Assembly (NCBI RefSeq): GCF_007995085.1
Contig: NZ_VOQS01000003.1
Span: forward strand, 1,240,001 to 1,304,000
DNA from: Paraburkholderia azotifigens
GTDB lineage: Bacteria > Pseudomonadota > Gammaproteobacteria > Burkholderiales > Burkholderiaceae
Direction of reading: 5' to 3'
DNA: 64,000 nt
Below the pieces are notes generated by a model that searched no databases, had not been told where the DNA came from, and saw nothing but the letters and a program-made list of their open reading frames with translations. The translations under genes were made by a program, and so were the position numbers. Below are positions 32,552 through 41,024 of the stretch, piece by piece; the first letter of the stretch is position 1; each line of letters starts with the position of its first letter.

Positions 32552-33138
32552 GCGTTTCTCCGTCCAGGTGAAGGCGGCAGCGTGGTCAGCGCCACCAGAT
32601 AGCGAGCCTGTTTGCGCGTCGGGTTGCGATACACGACCGGGCAATCGAGGCGCATCGTCACGCAATCGCCCGCTTCGAGCCGCCAGTGTTCGTCGCCGGC
32701 ACTGATTTCCATCGCGCCCTCGATCAACCAGATCTGCTGATGGATCTCGGCATCGCGCGCGCCCGTCTCATAGGCGACACGCTGACCGGCGGGAAAGTGA
32801 ACCTCCACTAACTGAAGCGGCGACGGCTGCGCCGGCGACAGATTGCGCCGCGTGTAGCCCGACTCGGGATCGGTCCAGACGGCCTGCGTCGCGGCGCGAG
32901 CGAGCGGCGAGGGCGCCTGCCTCGACGGCGCGGGCGCCTCGAACAGTGACGCGAGCGTGACGCCGAGCGCGGTGGCGAGCTTGTCGAGCACGGCTGCAGT
33001 CGGACTGCTCTGCGCGCGCTCGATCAGCGAGATGTTCGAGCGGCTCACGCCGCTGCGCTCCGCGAGCGCCTCCAGCGACAGGCCGTGGCCGTCGCGCAGT
33101 TCGCGCACGCGGCGCGCAATCAGCGAGTTGATGTCCAT
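32548..33138 (-). CDS. XRE-family regulator with cupin domain
   Basis: 196 residues from the ATG at 33138; another ATG at 33147 is possible. Helix-turn-helix near 10-65 (LSLEALAERSGVSRSNISLI, then TAAVLDKLATALGVTLASLF) and a cupin barrel (VEVHFPAGQRVAY, IHQQIWLIEGAMEI, LEAGDCVTMRLDCPVVYRNP). First gene of an operon with the GNAT gene. Two TCCA-N6-TGGA sites cover its start, a sign of self-repression, and they also precede the divergent penicillin acylase gene. Confidence 0.9.
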   Translation of the reverse strand: MDINSLIARRVRELRDGHGLSLEALAERSGVSRSNISLIERAQSSPTAAVLDKLATALGVTLASLFEAPAPSRQAPSPLARAATQAVWTDPESGYTRRNLSPAQPSPLQLVEVHFPAGQRVAYETGARDAEIHQQIWLIEGAMEISAGDEHWRLEAGDCVTMRLDCPVVYRNPTRKQARYLVALTTLPPSPGRRNA

Positions 33139-33142
33139 GAAA

Positions 33143-33177
33143 TCCATAATACTGGATAAAAATTCCAGCATGCTGGA
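33143..33177. promoter_or_regulatory. Paired operator-like sites, TCCA-N6-TGGA
   Basis: TCCATAATACTGGA at 33143-33156 and the perfect palindrome TCCAGCATGCTGGA at 33164-33177, 21 bases apart centre to centre (two helical turns). They abut the XRE-cupin start codon and stand 110 bases before the acylase gene. Confidence 0.65.
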
Positions 33178-33286
33178 TGGAAGGGCGCGTGTCACTTTCC
33201 TTTCGTCACATTCGAATGCGAGAGTGCAAACGGCTTCGTGCACAATGCCCGGACGTCCCGACTCCCTGAAAAGCGAATCCCGAACG

Positions 33287-35785
33287 ATGAGCCGTCGCCG
33301 AGCCGTCTCAAGTCAGCCGTCAAGCCGATCGATCGGTCGAACCGTTGGCCTTGCCGCGCTCGTGCTGGTTGGCATCGTCGTCGCGATGCTGTGCGCCGCG
33401 CTGCTTGGCGGCTGGCTGCTGCTGCGCGGCAGCCTCGCGCAACTCGACGGCACGCAGCGTGCGCCGTCGTTGTCGTCGGCGGTGACGATCGAGCGCGACG
33501 CGCTCGGCGTGCCGACCGTACACGGCGCGGCGCGCGACGACCTCGCCTATGCAACGGGCTTCCTGCACGCGCAGGACCGCTTCCTTCAGATGGACCTGTT
33601 GCGGCGCGTCGCGTCGGGCGAAATGTCGGCGCTGGTCGGTCCGAATGCGCTCGAACTGGACCGGCGCAATCGTCTGCATCGCTTTCGCGCCCGCGCGCAA
33701 GCCGCCGTTCAAGCGCTGCCCGCCGATCAGCGGCATCTGCTCGAGCGGTACACGGCGGGCGTCAATGCCGGGCTGGCCGCGTTGTCGTCGCGGCCCTTCG
33801 AATACTGGATGCTGCGCACGCAGCCCGAGCCGTGGCGCGCCGAAGACTCGCTGCTCGTCGTCTACGCGATGTATTTCGATCTGCAATCGTTCGAAACGCG
33901 CCGCATCCTCGCGCGCGCCGTGTTGCGCGACCGCGTACCCGCCGATCTGTATGCGTTCCTGCTGCCCGCCGCGAGCCACTGGGATGCGCCGTTCGACAGC
34001 GCCTCGACGCCTTCCATCGAGCCCGCGCGCATTCCCTCGACGCGCCCCGACTGGCTCGCCGCGCCGAAGCCCGTCAGCACCGCGAGCGGGAGGCGCGAGC
34101 AGCAGGACGATATGAGCGAGTCGGCGATCGGCAGCAACGGCTGGGTCGTCGACGGCGCACACAGCGCGCATGGCGGCGCGATTCTCGCGAGCGACATGCA
34201 TCTCGGGCTGTCTCTGCCGAACATCTGGTATCGCGTGTCGCTGATGTGGCCCGCGGGCGACGGCCGGCCCCTGCACACGCTGACGGGCGTCAGCCTGCCC
34301 GGCACGCCGCTCGTGATCGCGGGCAGCAACGGCAAGGTCGCATGGGGTTTCACGAACAGCTATGGCCGATATATCGACCTGATCGAACTGACCCGCAACT
34401 CCGCCGATCCGCTGCAGTACCGCGCGCCCGACGGCAAGTGGACGCGCGCCACCGTTTATCACGAGCGCATCGACGTGAAGGGCGGGGCGAGTGTCGACTT
34501 GCCGGTAGCGGAGACGCGCTGGGGACCTGAATTGATCGTCGGCGCTCGCGCATATGCGCTGCGCTGGGTCGCGCACGATCGCGATGCCGTGAACCTGAAT
34601 CTGCAAAAGCTCGAAGACGCAAAGACGATCGACGAAGCGCTGCACGTCGCGCAGACGAGCGGCATCCCGACGCAAAACATCATGGTCGCCGACTCGCGCG
34701 GCAAGATCGGCTGGACGCTTGCCGGTCCGTTGCCGCAGCGCGATCCGACCGACACCCAGAGCGGCCCCGACAGCGACACGCCCTACGATTCCGCGACCTA
34801 CAAAGGGTGGACGCACAATCTGCCGCCCGAGAAGTATCCGAAGCGTGTCGATCCGCCGCTCGGCCGTTTGTGGACGGCGAACAATCGCGTGGTGATGTCG
34901 GGCGAAGCCGCGCGGATCGGCGACGCGGGCGCCGATCTCGGCGCGCGCGCCTCGCAGATTCGCGACGACCTGCTCGCTGCACCGAGCCCCGACGAACACG
35001 CGATGCTGTCGATCCAGACCGACGACCGCGCGCAATGGATCGACGTCTGGCGGCGCGTGGCGCTCGAAGCGCTCGATGCGAGCGCGCTCGACGGTCATCC
35101 GCAGCGCGCGGCGTTCCGCCAGCAACTGGTCGCATGGAACGGGCGCGCGGATGCCGACGCCGTCGGCTACCGCCTCGTGCGCGGCTTTTTCTTCTCGCTG
35201 TACGACGCATGGTTCGGCAGGCTCGATGCGGATCTCGCGGGCGCGATGCCGGGCGGCGGCAAGGGCAATCCGCCGCTCGGGCTGCGCGTGGCGAATTCGC
35301 GCTATGAGGCCGTGATGGAGACGCTCGCCGAGCATCACGCGTGGGTGCCGGAGGGCTTCCGCGACTGGCGCTCGTTCGTGCTCGATCGCATCGACCGTAC
35401 GATCGCGCAGTTGCCGGCGAACACGCCCATCGAAGAAGCGCGCTGGGGCGAGCGCAACCGCGCGGCCATCGAGCATCCGTTCGCGCGCATCGTGCCGTCG
35501 TGGCTGCCGTGGGTGCGCGGCTGGCTCGGCGCGCCGCGCGATCCGCTGCCTGGCGATATCAACATGCCGCGCGTGCAGACGCCGAGCTTCGGCGCGTCGG
35601 AGCGGATGATCGTGTCGCCGGGGCGCGAGCAGAGCGGCATCTTCGACATGCCGGGCGGGCAATCGGGGCATCCGTTGTCGCCGTATTTTCTCGCCGGCCA
35701 CGAAGCGTGGGTGCGTGGCGAGAAGACGTCGTTCCTGCCGGGTGCGCCCGTGCATCGGCTGACCCTGGGCCGTGCGGCACAATGA
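33287..35785 (+). CDS. Penicillin acylase family protein (Ntn hydrolase)
   Basis: 832 residues from the ATG at 33287; an in-frame ATG at 33245 is also possible as neither has a clear ribosome site. A membrane anchor or signal (TVGLAALVLVGIVVAMLCAA) precedes the alpha chain (ERDALGVPTVHGAARDDLAY, FLHAQDRFLQMDLLRR). The N-terminal nucleophile Ser is in SAIGSNGWVVDG near 283, where autocleavage makes the beta chain; ILASDMHLGLSLPNIWYRV follows. Such periplasmic amidases act on beta-lactam side chains or acyl-homoserine lactones (quorum quenching). The substrate is unknown. It is divergent from the XRE-cupin operon. Confidence 0.92.
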   Translation: MSRRRAVSSQPSSRSIGRTVGLAALVLVGIVVAMLCAALLGGWLLLRGSLAQLDGTQRAPSLSSAVTIERDALGVPTVHGAARDDLAYATGFLHAQDRFLQMDLLRRVASGEMSALVGPNALELDRRNRLHRFRARAQAAVQALPADQRHLLERYTAGVNAGLAALSSRPFEYWMLRTQPEPWRAEDSLLVVYAMYFDLQSFETRRILARAVLRDRVPADLYAFLLPAASHWDAPFDSASTPSIEPARIPSTRPDWLAAPKPVSTASGRREQQDDMSESAIGSNGWVVDGAHSAHGGAILASDMHLGLSLPNIWYRVSLMWPAGDGRPLHTLTGVSLPGTPLVIAGSNGKVAWGFTNSYGRYIDLIELTRNSADPLQYRAPDGKWTRATVYHERIDVKGGASVDLPVAETRWGPELIVGARAYALRWVAHDRDAVNLNLQKLEDAKTIDEALHVAQTSGIPTQNIMVADSRGKIGWTLAGPLPQRDPTDTQSGPDSDTPYDSATYKGWTHNLPPEKYPKRVDPPLGRLWTANNRVVMSGEAARIGDAGADLGARASQIRDDLLAAPSPDEHAMLSIQTDDRAQWIDVWRRVALEALDASALDGHPQRAAFRQQLVAWNGRADADAVGYRLVRGFFFSLYDAWFGRLDADLAGAMPGGGKGNPPLGLRVANSRYEAVMETLAEHHAWVPEGFRDWRSFVLDRIDRTIAQLPANTPIEEARWGERNRAAIEHPFARIVPSWLPWVRGWLGAPRDPLPGDINMPRVQTPSFGASERMIVSPGREQSGIFDMPGGQSGHPLSPYFLAGHEAWVRGEKTSFLPGAPVHRLTLGRAAQ

Positions 35786-35816
35786 TCGTGTTTTGAAGTT
35801 CGAGTGGAGTATCCGT

Positions 35817-36197
35817 ATGGAGAAGGAACGGAGCAGCGATCTGATCGCGGTGCGCGATCTGTTGCGGCAATTCGTCAGCGAGCGCGACTGGTCGCGCTTT
35901 CATTCGCCGAAGAATCTCGCGACGGCGTTGAGCGTCGAGGCGAGCGAACTGCTGGAGCCGTTTCAATGGCTGCAGTCGGGCGAGAAAAGCGAACTCGCCG
36001 ACGACAAGCTCACCGCGATCCGTCACGAGATGGCCGACGTGCTCGCGTATCTGGTGATGCTCGCCGACCGTCTCGATGTCGATCTGTATGAGGCCGTGCT
36101 GGAGAAGATCGAATTGAATCGCAAGAAGTATCCGGCGGAAAAGGTGCGCGGCGATTCGCGCAAGTACTCGGAATACGGCTCGGGGCACGACGAATGA
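35817..36197 (+). CDS. MazG-like nucleotide pyrophosphohydrolase
   Basis: 126 residues, an all-helical NTP-pyrophosphohydrolase of the RS21-C6/MazG-like type. Metal-binding acidic motifs are EASELLEPFQW near 40 and HEMADVLAYLVMLADRLDVD near 70, ending in a Lys-rich helix (KIELNRKKYPAEKVRG). It would hydrolyse non-canonical (d)NTPs to monophosphates and so clean the nucleotide pool. Start follows GGAG. It lies 31 bases after the acylase stop but function does not link them. Confidence 0.92.
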   Translation: MEKERSSDLIAVRDLLRQFVSERDWSRFHSPKNLATALSVEASELLEPFQWLQSGEKSELADDKLTAIRHEMADVLAYLVMLADRLDVDLYEAVLEKIELNRKKYPAEKVRGDSRKYSEYGSGHDE

Positions 36198-36203
36198 TCG
36201 ACA

Positions 36204-36220
36204 GGTGAGGGTTTTCGGGA
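36204..36220 (-). repeat. Dispersed iteron copy H
   Basis: GGTGAGGGTTTTCGGGA in the gap between the convergent mazG-like and yceI genes, six bases after the mazG-like stop. Identical to copies F and K. Confidence 0.85.
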
Positions 36221-36255
36221 CCCATCGCGCGCCTTGAAGCAGACGTAAACGCGAA

Positions 36256-36279
36256 TAAAAAAGCCGCCCGAAGGCGGCT
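36256..36279 (-). terminator. Terminator of the cytochrome b561-yceI operon
   Basis: Stem AGCCGCC/GGCGGCT with loop CGAA at 36262-36279, with a run of A on its left, that is a T-run when read on the bottom strand. It follows the yceI stop at 36304. Confidence 0.85.
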
Positions 36280-36303
36280 CGCAATACTCAGCGTGCAAAG
36301 CGC

Positions 36304-36882
36304 TTACTGCTTCACGCCTTCTGCCTGGATATGCAGCACGGTCTTCGTGTTGAAACCGTACGACTTGCCCCAGTCGATCCCGAAGTCCGCGCGGTCGAAC
36401 GTCGCCGTCGATTCCGTGCCGCACACTTCGCGCTTGAGCATCGGGTTGATGAAGCACTTGAACGATTCGATCTTCAGGTTCACCGGCTTCGTCACGCCGT
36501 GCAGCGTCAGCGTGCCGATCACTTCGACGGGCGTGTCGCCGTCGAAACGGATCTGCGTGCCCTTGTAGGTTGCCGTCGGGTACTTCGCCGCGTCGAAGAA
36601 CTCGGGCGTTTGCAGGTGCTTGTCGAGCTTGTCGTTGCCCGTGTCGATCGACGCCGTGTCGATCGTCACGTCGACGGTGCCCGTCTTCGCCGCGCGATCG
36701 AGCGTCACCGTGCCGCTCGACTTCTTGAACTTGCCGCGCCACACCGAGATGCCGCCGAAGTGGTCCGCCTCGAAGCTCGGATACGTGTGGTTAGGATCGA
36801 GCTGATACGTATCGGCGGCCATTGCATTGAACGACATGCCAGCGATCAGCGCGCCCGCTGCGATCAACAGTTGTTGCTTCAC
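36304..36882 (-). CDS. YceI-family periplasmic protein
   Basis: 192 residues with signal peptide ending [10 protein letters not shown]. The YceI barrel is complete: [53 protein letters not shown], and [16 protein letters not shown]. It is a soluble isoprenoid-binding-type protein. A pair of Cys ([12 protein letters not shown]) near 145-157 may form a disulphide. Last gene of an operon with a second yceI and cytochrome b561; the order cybB-yceI-yceI is common, and electron transfer between the quinone pool and a YceI-bound carrier is often proposed. Confidence 0.93.
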   Translation of the reverse strand: MKQQLLIAAGALIAGMSFNAMAADTYQLDPNHTYPSFEADHFGGISVWRGKFKKSSGTVTLDRAAKTGTVDVTIDTASIDTGNDKLDKHLQTPEFFDAAKYPTATYKGTQIRFDGDTPVEVIGTLTLHGVTKPVNLKIESFKCFINPMLKREVCGTESTATFDRADFGIDWGKSYGFNTKTVLHIQAEGVKQ

Positions 36883-36918
36883 GTTATTCTCCAGAGTTGT
36901 TGAGTGTGCCCCGCGCGC

Positions 36919-37488
36919 TCAATGCTTTGCGGCGACGATGTGAAACTTGATGACGACGTCGTCGGCCACCACCGACGTGTCTTTCCATTCGCCCGTGCCG
37001 ACGTCGTACTGCGTGCGCTTAATAGGCAGCGAGCCGTCGAAGGTCTGCGTCGCGCCTTGCTGCGTGATCGCGACGGGCACGGTGACGGTCTGCGATTTGC
37101 CCTTGATGGTCAGCTTGCCCGTCACCTTGTACTGGTTGCCGCCCGTGGGCGCGATGGCCGTCGAGACGAACGTCGCGTTCGGGAACGTGGCGCTGTCGAA
37201 CCATTCCTTGCCGCGTACCTGCTTGTTGTATTCGTCGTCGCCGAGGTCGTAGCTGCCCGTGTCGATCGACAGATTCGCGCTGCCCGCCGTCGGCTTCGCC
37301 GGGTCGAACGTCAGTTGCGCGGAGAACTTCTTGAAGGTGCCGTCGACGGGCACGTTCATCTGCTTCGACGTGGCGACGACCGTGCTCTTGCCCGCGTCGA
37401 CCTGCGCGAAAGCGGGCAACGCGGCGGCGAACAGAACGGCGGCCGCACCGGCCAGCACGCGGCGATAAGAGTTGTTCTTCATGTTCAT
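36919..37488 (-). CDS. YceI-family periplasmic protein, second copy
   Basis: 189 residues with signal peptide (VLAGAAAVLFAAALPAFA|QV). It diverges from its neighbour: VATSKQMNVPVDGTFKKFSA, NLSIDTGSYDLGDDEYNKQV, and KRTQYDVGTGEWKDTSVVAD are typical of the second YceI subclass. Start may be 37488 or 37482; neither has a good ribosome site, so translational coupling with the cytochrome gene ending at 37526 is likely. Middle gene of a three-gene operon. Confidence 0.92.
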   Translation of the reverse strand: MNMKNNSYRRVLAGAAAVLFAAALPAFAQVDAGKSTVVATSKQMNVPVDGTFKKFSAQLTFDPAKPTAGSANLSIDTGSYDLGDDEYNKQVRGKEWFDSATFPNATFVSTAIAPTGGNQYKVTGKLTIKGKSQTVTVPVAITQQGATQTFDGSLPIKRTQYDVGTGEWKDTSVVADDVVIKFHIVAAKH

Positions 37489-37525
37489 TCGATGAATCGA
37501 CGTGAAAGCGCCCTGAAATACGCGC

Positions 37526-38074
37526 TTATTTGAGGAAGGGAAGCATGCGCGCGAGCAGTCCGTCGCGTTCGACGAACTGATGCTTGAGCGCCGCCAGCAC
37601 ATGCATCGCAAAGAGCGCGAGCAGCGTGTAATTCAGCGCGATATGCGCGGTGCGCAAAACGGCCTTCAGCGCATGGTCGGGGCCGATGACGGTAGGCAGC
37701 GGCAGCACGCCGAGATACACGACCTGCACGCCCGCAGCCGAACTGAAGAAGTAGCCGGTGAAGGGAATCGCAAGCATCAGCACGTAGAGCAGCGCATGCG
37801 TCGCGTGCGCGGCGGCTCGCTGCCATGCAGGCATCGCGGGCATCGGCGGCGCTTCATGCGTGGCACGCCAGACGAGACGCAGCACGGCCAGCACGAACAC
37901 CGTCACGCCGATCCACTTGTGCCACGACACGTACTTGAGCTTCGTCGGCGTGAAGCCCGGAATGTCCGTCATGATCCAGCCTAGATAGAAGCCGCAGATC
38001 ATCAGCAGCGCGATCAGCCAATGCAGCGCAATGGCCGTGCGGCTATAGCTTCGGGATGGAGCATGAGACGTCAT
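37526..38074 (-). CDS. cybB: Cytochrome b561
   Basis: 182 residues with four membrane segments. Haem-ligand histidines are in IALHWLIALLMICGF near 19, WHKWIGVTVFVLAVLRLVWR near 52, and the later TAHIALNYTLLALFAMHVLA. It carries electrons between ubiquinol and periplasmic acceptors in the inner membrane. First gene of the operon with two YceI genes, an arrangement found in many proteobacteria and the best hint to its partners. Confidence 0.94.
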   Translation of the reverse strand: MTSHAPSRSYSRTAIALHWLIALLMICGFYLGWIMTDIPGFTPTKLKYVSWHKWIGVTVFVLAVLRLVWRATHEAPPMPAMPAWQRAAAHATHALLYVLMLAIPFTGYFFSSAAGVQVVYLGVLPLPTVIGPDHALKAVLRTAHIALNYTLLALFAMHVLAALKHQFVERDGLLARMLPFLK

Positions 38075-38244
38075 AGGCAGACACTGACCTTCGCGTAATC
38101 GGTTCGCTGTGGAGTGCGACGCAATGACGCCGCCCCTGATTGAACGCGAATAGTAGTGGGCGAATATGCCTATGAATAGCTACGCAGGAGAGAACAGATC
38201 GTTGCGGCGATGCGCGCAATCCATTTAACAAATGGCGGCGCCAT

Positions 38245-38787
38245 TCATCCTGAATGCGACGCCCAGAACGCGCGCTGCACCTGCATAATTTCCTCTTCGA
38301 CTTCGGCGACGGGACCGATCAGATCGACCTGCTTCTGACAATGATCGAACACGTAGCGCGACGACACGCTCATTGTCGGATTCTCCGCGTGATTGCCCGT
38401 TGCCTGCAGCAGGCGTTCTTCCGTCATGCCGAACACGACGCGCCCGATGTTCGCCCAATACGCGGTGCCTGCACACATGCAGCAGGGCTCGACTGTCGTA
38501 TAGAGCGTGCAGCTCCATAGATACTGCGGCGTGAAGTTGAGCGCGGCGATGCGTGCCAGCACAGCTTCCGCGTGATTGACGGTATCGACGTTGCCTTGCT
38601 CGATCAGCACCGTCTCCTGATCCGGGCCGACGAGAATCGCGCCGAACGGATGATGACCCATCAGCGTCGCGCGCCCGGCGACGACGCTCGCATGCCGCAG
38701 ATGCCGCACGATCTGTTCGCGCGTCGGCGCGAGCCCCTGTTCGGGGAAGTCCGACGCGTTCTGTTTCGATGGAATGGTCAGGCTCAA
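38245..38787 (-). CDS. Nucleoside/guanine deaminase-like zinc hydrolase
   Basis: 180 residues. Zinc and proton-shuttle motifs are NHAEAVLARIAA near 71 and VEPCCMCAGTAYWANI near 99, the pattern of the GuaD/TadA branch of deaminases. The start is a TTG at 38787, chosen because AAGGAGGAGA lies seven bases before it and no ATG with support is available. The downstream position to a BMP-type binding protein (42 bases after its stop) suggests purine salvage, so guanine or a related base is the likely substrate; cytosine is less likely. tRNA deamination is unlikely because this is a long form with different C-terminus. Confidence 0.88.
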   Translation of the reverse strand: MSLTIPSKQNASDFPEQGLAPTREQIVRHLRHASVVAGRATLMGHHPFGAILVGPDQETVLIEQGNVDTVNHAEAVLARIAALNFTPQYLWSCTLYTTVEPCCMCAGTAYWANIGRVVFGMTEERLLQATGNHAENPTMSVSSRYVFDHCQKQVDLIGPVAEVEEEIMQVQRAFWASHSG

Positions 38788-38829
38788 ACGATGTCTCCTC
38801 CTTGCAGATGGCCAGCGCTTATTTTGCAC

Positions 38830-39942
38830 TTACCTGGGCAGCGATCCGTCGACGCCCTGCACGAACCAGTTCAGCCGCAGCAGTTCGGCATCCGACAGCG
38901 ACTTGCCCGCCGCCACCTTGATTGCGCCGCTCTGATCCTTGATCGGTCCCGCGAACGGATCGAACTTGCCCGCGATGATGTCGTCGCGCTTGCCGGCCAG
39001 CGCCTTTTGCGCCGTTGGCGAGACGGCTTGCGTGTTGATGCTGGCGAGATCGATCGCTTTCTCCTTGAGGCCCCACCACGTCGGCGCGTTATTCCACTTG
39101 CCCGACTGCACCTGCTCGATCAGATGCGAGTAATAGACGCCCCAGTAGCTCACGCACGCGCCCAGTTGCGCATTGGGGCCGAACTTCTTCATGTCCGAAT
39201 CCCAGCCGAATGCATGCACCTTCTTCTGCTCGGCGGTTTGCATCGTGGCCGTCGAGTCCGTGTTCTGGATCAGCACGTCGGCGCCCTGGCCGATCAGCGT
39301 TTCGGCCGCCTGCTTTTCCTTGCCTGGATCGAACCACGTGTTGATCCATACCACCTTCACCTTCGCATTCGGATTCACCGAGCGCGCACCCATCGTGAAG
39401 GCGTTGATGTTGCGCACCACTTCCGGCACGGGCACCGAGGCGACGAAGCCCAACGTGTTCGTCTTCGTCGTATAGCCGCCGACGAGTCCCGCGAGATACG
39501 CGCTCTGATAGGTGCGCACGTCGTAGGTCGCGAAGTTGGCGGCCTTCTTGTAGCCCGTTGCGTGCTCGAAGACGACGTCGGGGTAGTCCTTCGCGGTCTT
39601 CAGTTCGAAGTCCTGGAAGCCGAAGCTCGATCCGACGATGATCTTGTTGCCCTTGCTTGCGAGGTCGCGGAACACGCGTTCCGAGTCCGCCGACTCGGGC
39701 ACGTTCTCGACGCGCGTGACCTTGATCTGGTCGCCGAACTTCGCTTCGATCGCCTTGACGCCCTGCTCGTGCGCGTACGTCCAGCCCGCATCGCCGGGGT
39801 TGCCGAGGTAGACGAACGCGACGCCGATCGGTTGCGCGGCGACGGCCGCCGTGCTCAGGGCGGCCGCCGTACCGAACATGGCGAGGAGCGCGGCCGGAAC
39901 ACGCAGCGAGCGCATCACTGCACGAGCCATTCTTGTTTTCAT
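38830..39942 (-). CDS. BMP-family ABC transporter substrate-binding protein (purine/nucleoside type)
   Basis: 370 residues, signal peptide ending STAAVA|AQP. The Med/BMP fold is plain: IGVAFVYLGNPGDAGWTYAH, KIIVGSSFGFQDFELK, FVASVPVPEVVRNINAF, VKVVWINTWFDPGKEKQAA and DVLIQNTDSTATMQ. Members bind nucleosides or purine bases in the periplasm. No permease or ATPase gene follows here, unlike the usual operon; the deaminase gene does. A 25-base palindrome lies 107 bases upstream and may be its operator. Confidence 0.92.
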   Translation of the reverse strand: MKTRMARAVMRSLRVPAALLAMFGTAAALSTAAVAAQPIGVAFVYLGNPGDAGWTYAHEQGVKAIEAKFGDQIKVTRVENVPESADSERVFRDLASKGNKIIVGSSFGFQDFELKTAKDYPDVVFEHATGYKKAANFATYDVRTYQSAYLAGLVGGYTTKTNTLGFVASVPVPEVVRNINAFTMGARSVNPNAKVKVVWINTWFDPGKEKQAAETLIGQGADVLIQNTDSTATMQTAEQKKVHAFGWDSDMKKFGPNAQLGACVSYWGVYYSHLIEQVQSGKWNNAPTWWGLKEKAIDLASINTQAVSPTAQKALAGKRDDIIAGKFDPFAGPIKDQSGAIKVAAGKSLSDAELLRLNWFVQGVDGSLPR

Positions 39943-40043
39943 GGAATCTCCGGAGACGGGAAAGGGAGACGCGCGGCCGTCGTGCGGACGGTCCGCCGCG
40001 TCAAGTCAGCGGAGATGGTCGTAAGCCAATATCGAGGTCGAAA

Positions 40044-40229
40044 TTAAGATCCGTTATGCGCCCCATAACGGATTTCATATGAAGTAGCCATTGCGCCCTC
40101 AGCCCGGATTGATGGCAGGTTCAATTGCCACGACACGCCGAAGCGGTCGCTGACCCATGCGAAGCGTCGGCTGAAGCCATAGCTATCGAGCGGCATCAGC
40201 TGCGCGCCGCCTTCCGACAACGCCGTGAA
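40044..40229 (-). pseudogene. 3'-fragment of a VOC/PhnB-like gene
   Basis: An open reading of 61 codons with no start encodes [18 protein letters not shown], then [20 protein letters not shown], the C-terminal end of the PhnB-like glyoxalase (3-demethylubiquinone methyltransferase-like) family; a full gene is about 150 codons. The 5' part is missing: upstream of 40229 the sequence changes to iteron-like repeats. This looks like a deletion remnant. The tail after PSIRAEG runs into the palindrome at 40049-40073. Confidence 0.75.
40049..40073. promoter_or_regulatory. 25-base operator-like palindrome before the BMP gene
   Basis: Arms ATCCGTTATG (40049-40058) and CATAACGGAT (40064-40073) are perfect inverted 10-mers around CGCCC. 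It lies 107 bases before the ATG of the BMP-type gene. The size fits a dimeric repressor of MarR, GntR or LacI type. Confidence 0.6.
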
Positions 40230-40271
40230 AGGTGAGTGAGCTCGCCGCCGATGCGCTCACGAATCCGCTTC

Positions 40272-40288
40272 AGGTGAGCCTATTCGGG
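40272..40288 (-). repeat. Dispersed iteron copy I
   Basis: GGTGAGCCTATTCGGGA followed by GCC. It adjoins the 5' break of the VOC fragment. Two degenerate pieces, GGTGAGTGAG near 40231 and GGTGAGTTGCCTT near 40300, lie beside it. Confidence 0.8.
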
Positions 40289-40338
40289 AGCCGCTCAACG
40301 GTGAGTTGCCTTGCAACCCGCGCGGCACTGTAGCAAAA

Positions 40339-40355
40339 GGTGAGGTTATCCGGGA
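40339..40355 (-). repeat. Dispersed iteron copy J
   Basis: GGTGAGGTTATCCGGGA, 67 bases after copy I, a spacing also frequent in the origin array. It ends 23 bases before the stop of the membrane protein gene. Confidence 0.8.
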
Positions 40356-40378
40356 GCCGTGTCGATCGTTGCGGGCGG

Positions 40379-40990
40379 CTAGCCGGTGACGATCAGCAGC
40401 ACGCCGGTGACGGACAGCGCGCCGCACCAGAGCCAGTCGAAATTGATCCAGCCACGGCGCAGCATGCCGAGGCCGAGATACTGATAGGCGACGAGCGCGA
40501 TTACGCCCGCCGTCGCGAGCGTGACGAGGGTGTGCACAGCCGTCACCTGGCCGACGGATTCGAGCGAACTGCCGACAGGCATCCCCGCGCCGCACAGCGG
40601 CAGCAGCGCGGGCAGCAGCATGAGGCCCGCGCCGTGCATCGTCGCCATCGCCGCCGACCACAGCGCGAGCCCGACAAAGCCCGCCGTCATGCCGACGCGC
40701 ACGCGCTGCCGGTGTCCGTAGAAGTGGTGATACGCGGCCCACGCGATCAGCAGCACGCCCATGAACGTCCGCAGATGTTCGGCGCGCGTGAACAGCCCGA
40801 GCGCAACCGCCGACGTCGTCACGAACAACACGGCGACCGCATGCCCGAGGGCGAGCGGCGGCAGCGCCATCAGCACGGCTCTGCGGCTGCGTTGCTGAAG
40901 CCCGAGCGCGGCCGCGAACAGCCAGCCCATCGCGGGATTCACGCCATGGAAAATCCCGCTGCCGATCACGGTCGCCCACACGCCGTTCAT
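40379..40990 (-). CDS. Integral membrane protein (hypothetical, His-motif)
   Basis: 203 residues with about six membrane segments. Conserved-looking His motifs are SGIFHGVNPAMGWLFAAALG near residue 11, LALGHAVAVLFV near 48 and ATMHGAGLMLLPAL near 114; such motifs in membrane helices could bind a metal, as in nickel/cobalt carriers, but the family is not one I can name. Start at 40990 follows GAGG. It lies 34 bases after the selenium-binding protein gene on the same strand, so both probably share a transcript. Confidence 0.78.
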   Translation of the reverse strand: MNGVWATVIGSGIFHGVNPAMGWLFAAALGLQQRSRRAVLMALPPLALGHAVAVLFVTTSAVALGLFTRAEHLRTFMGVLLIAWAAYHHFYGHRQRVRVGMTAGFVGLALWSAAMATMHGAGLMLLPALLPLCGAGMPVGSSLESVGQVTAVHTLVTLATAGVIALVAYQYLGLGMLRRGWINFDWLWCGALSVTGVLLIVTG

Positions 40991-41024
40991 CGCGCTTGCC
41001 TCAGGTCTGCGCTCATTTCGGCGC

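Noticed and set aside
33320..35782. 820-codon frame on the bottom strand opposite the penicillin acylase gene
   Set aside because: Antisense shadow caused by high GC; Arg/Ala-rich with no motif, while the top-strand frame has complete Ntn hydrolase motifs.
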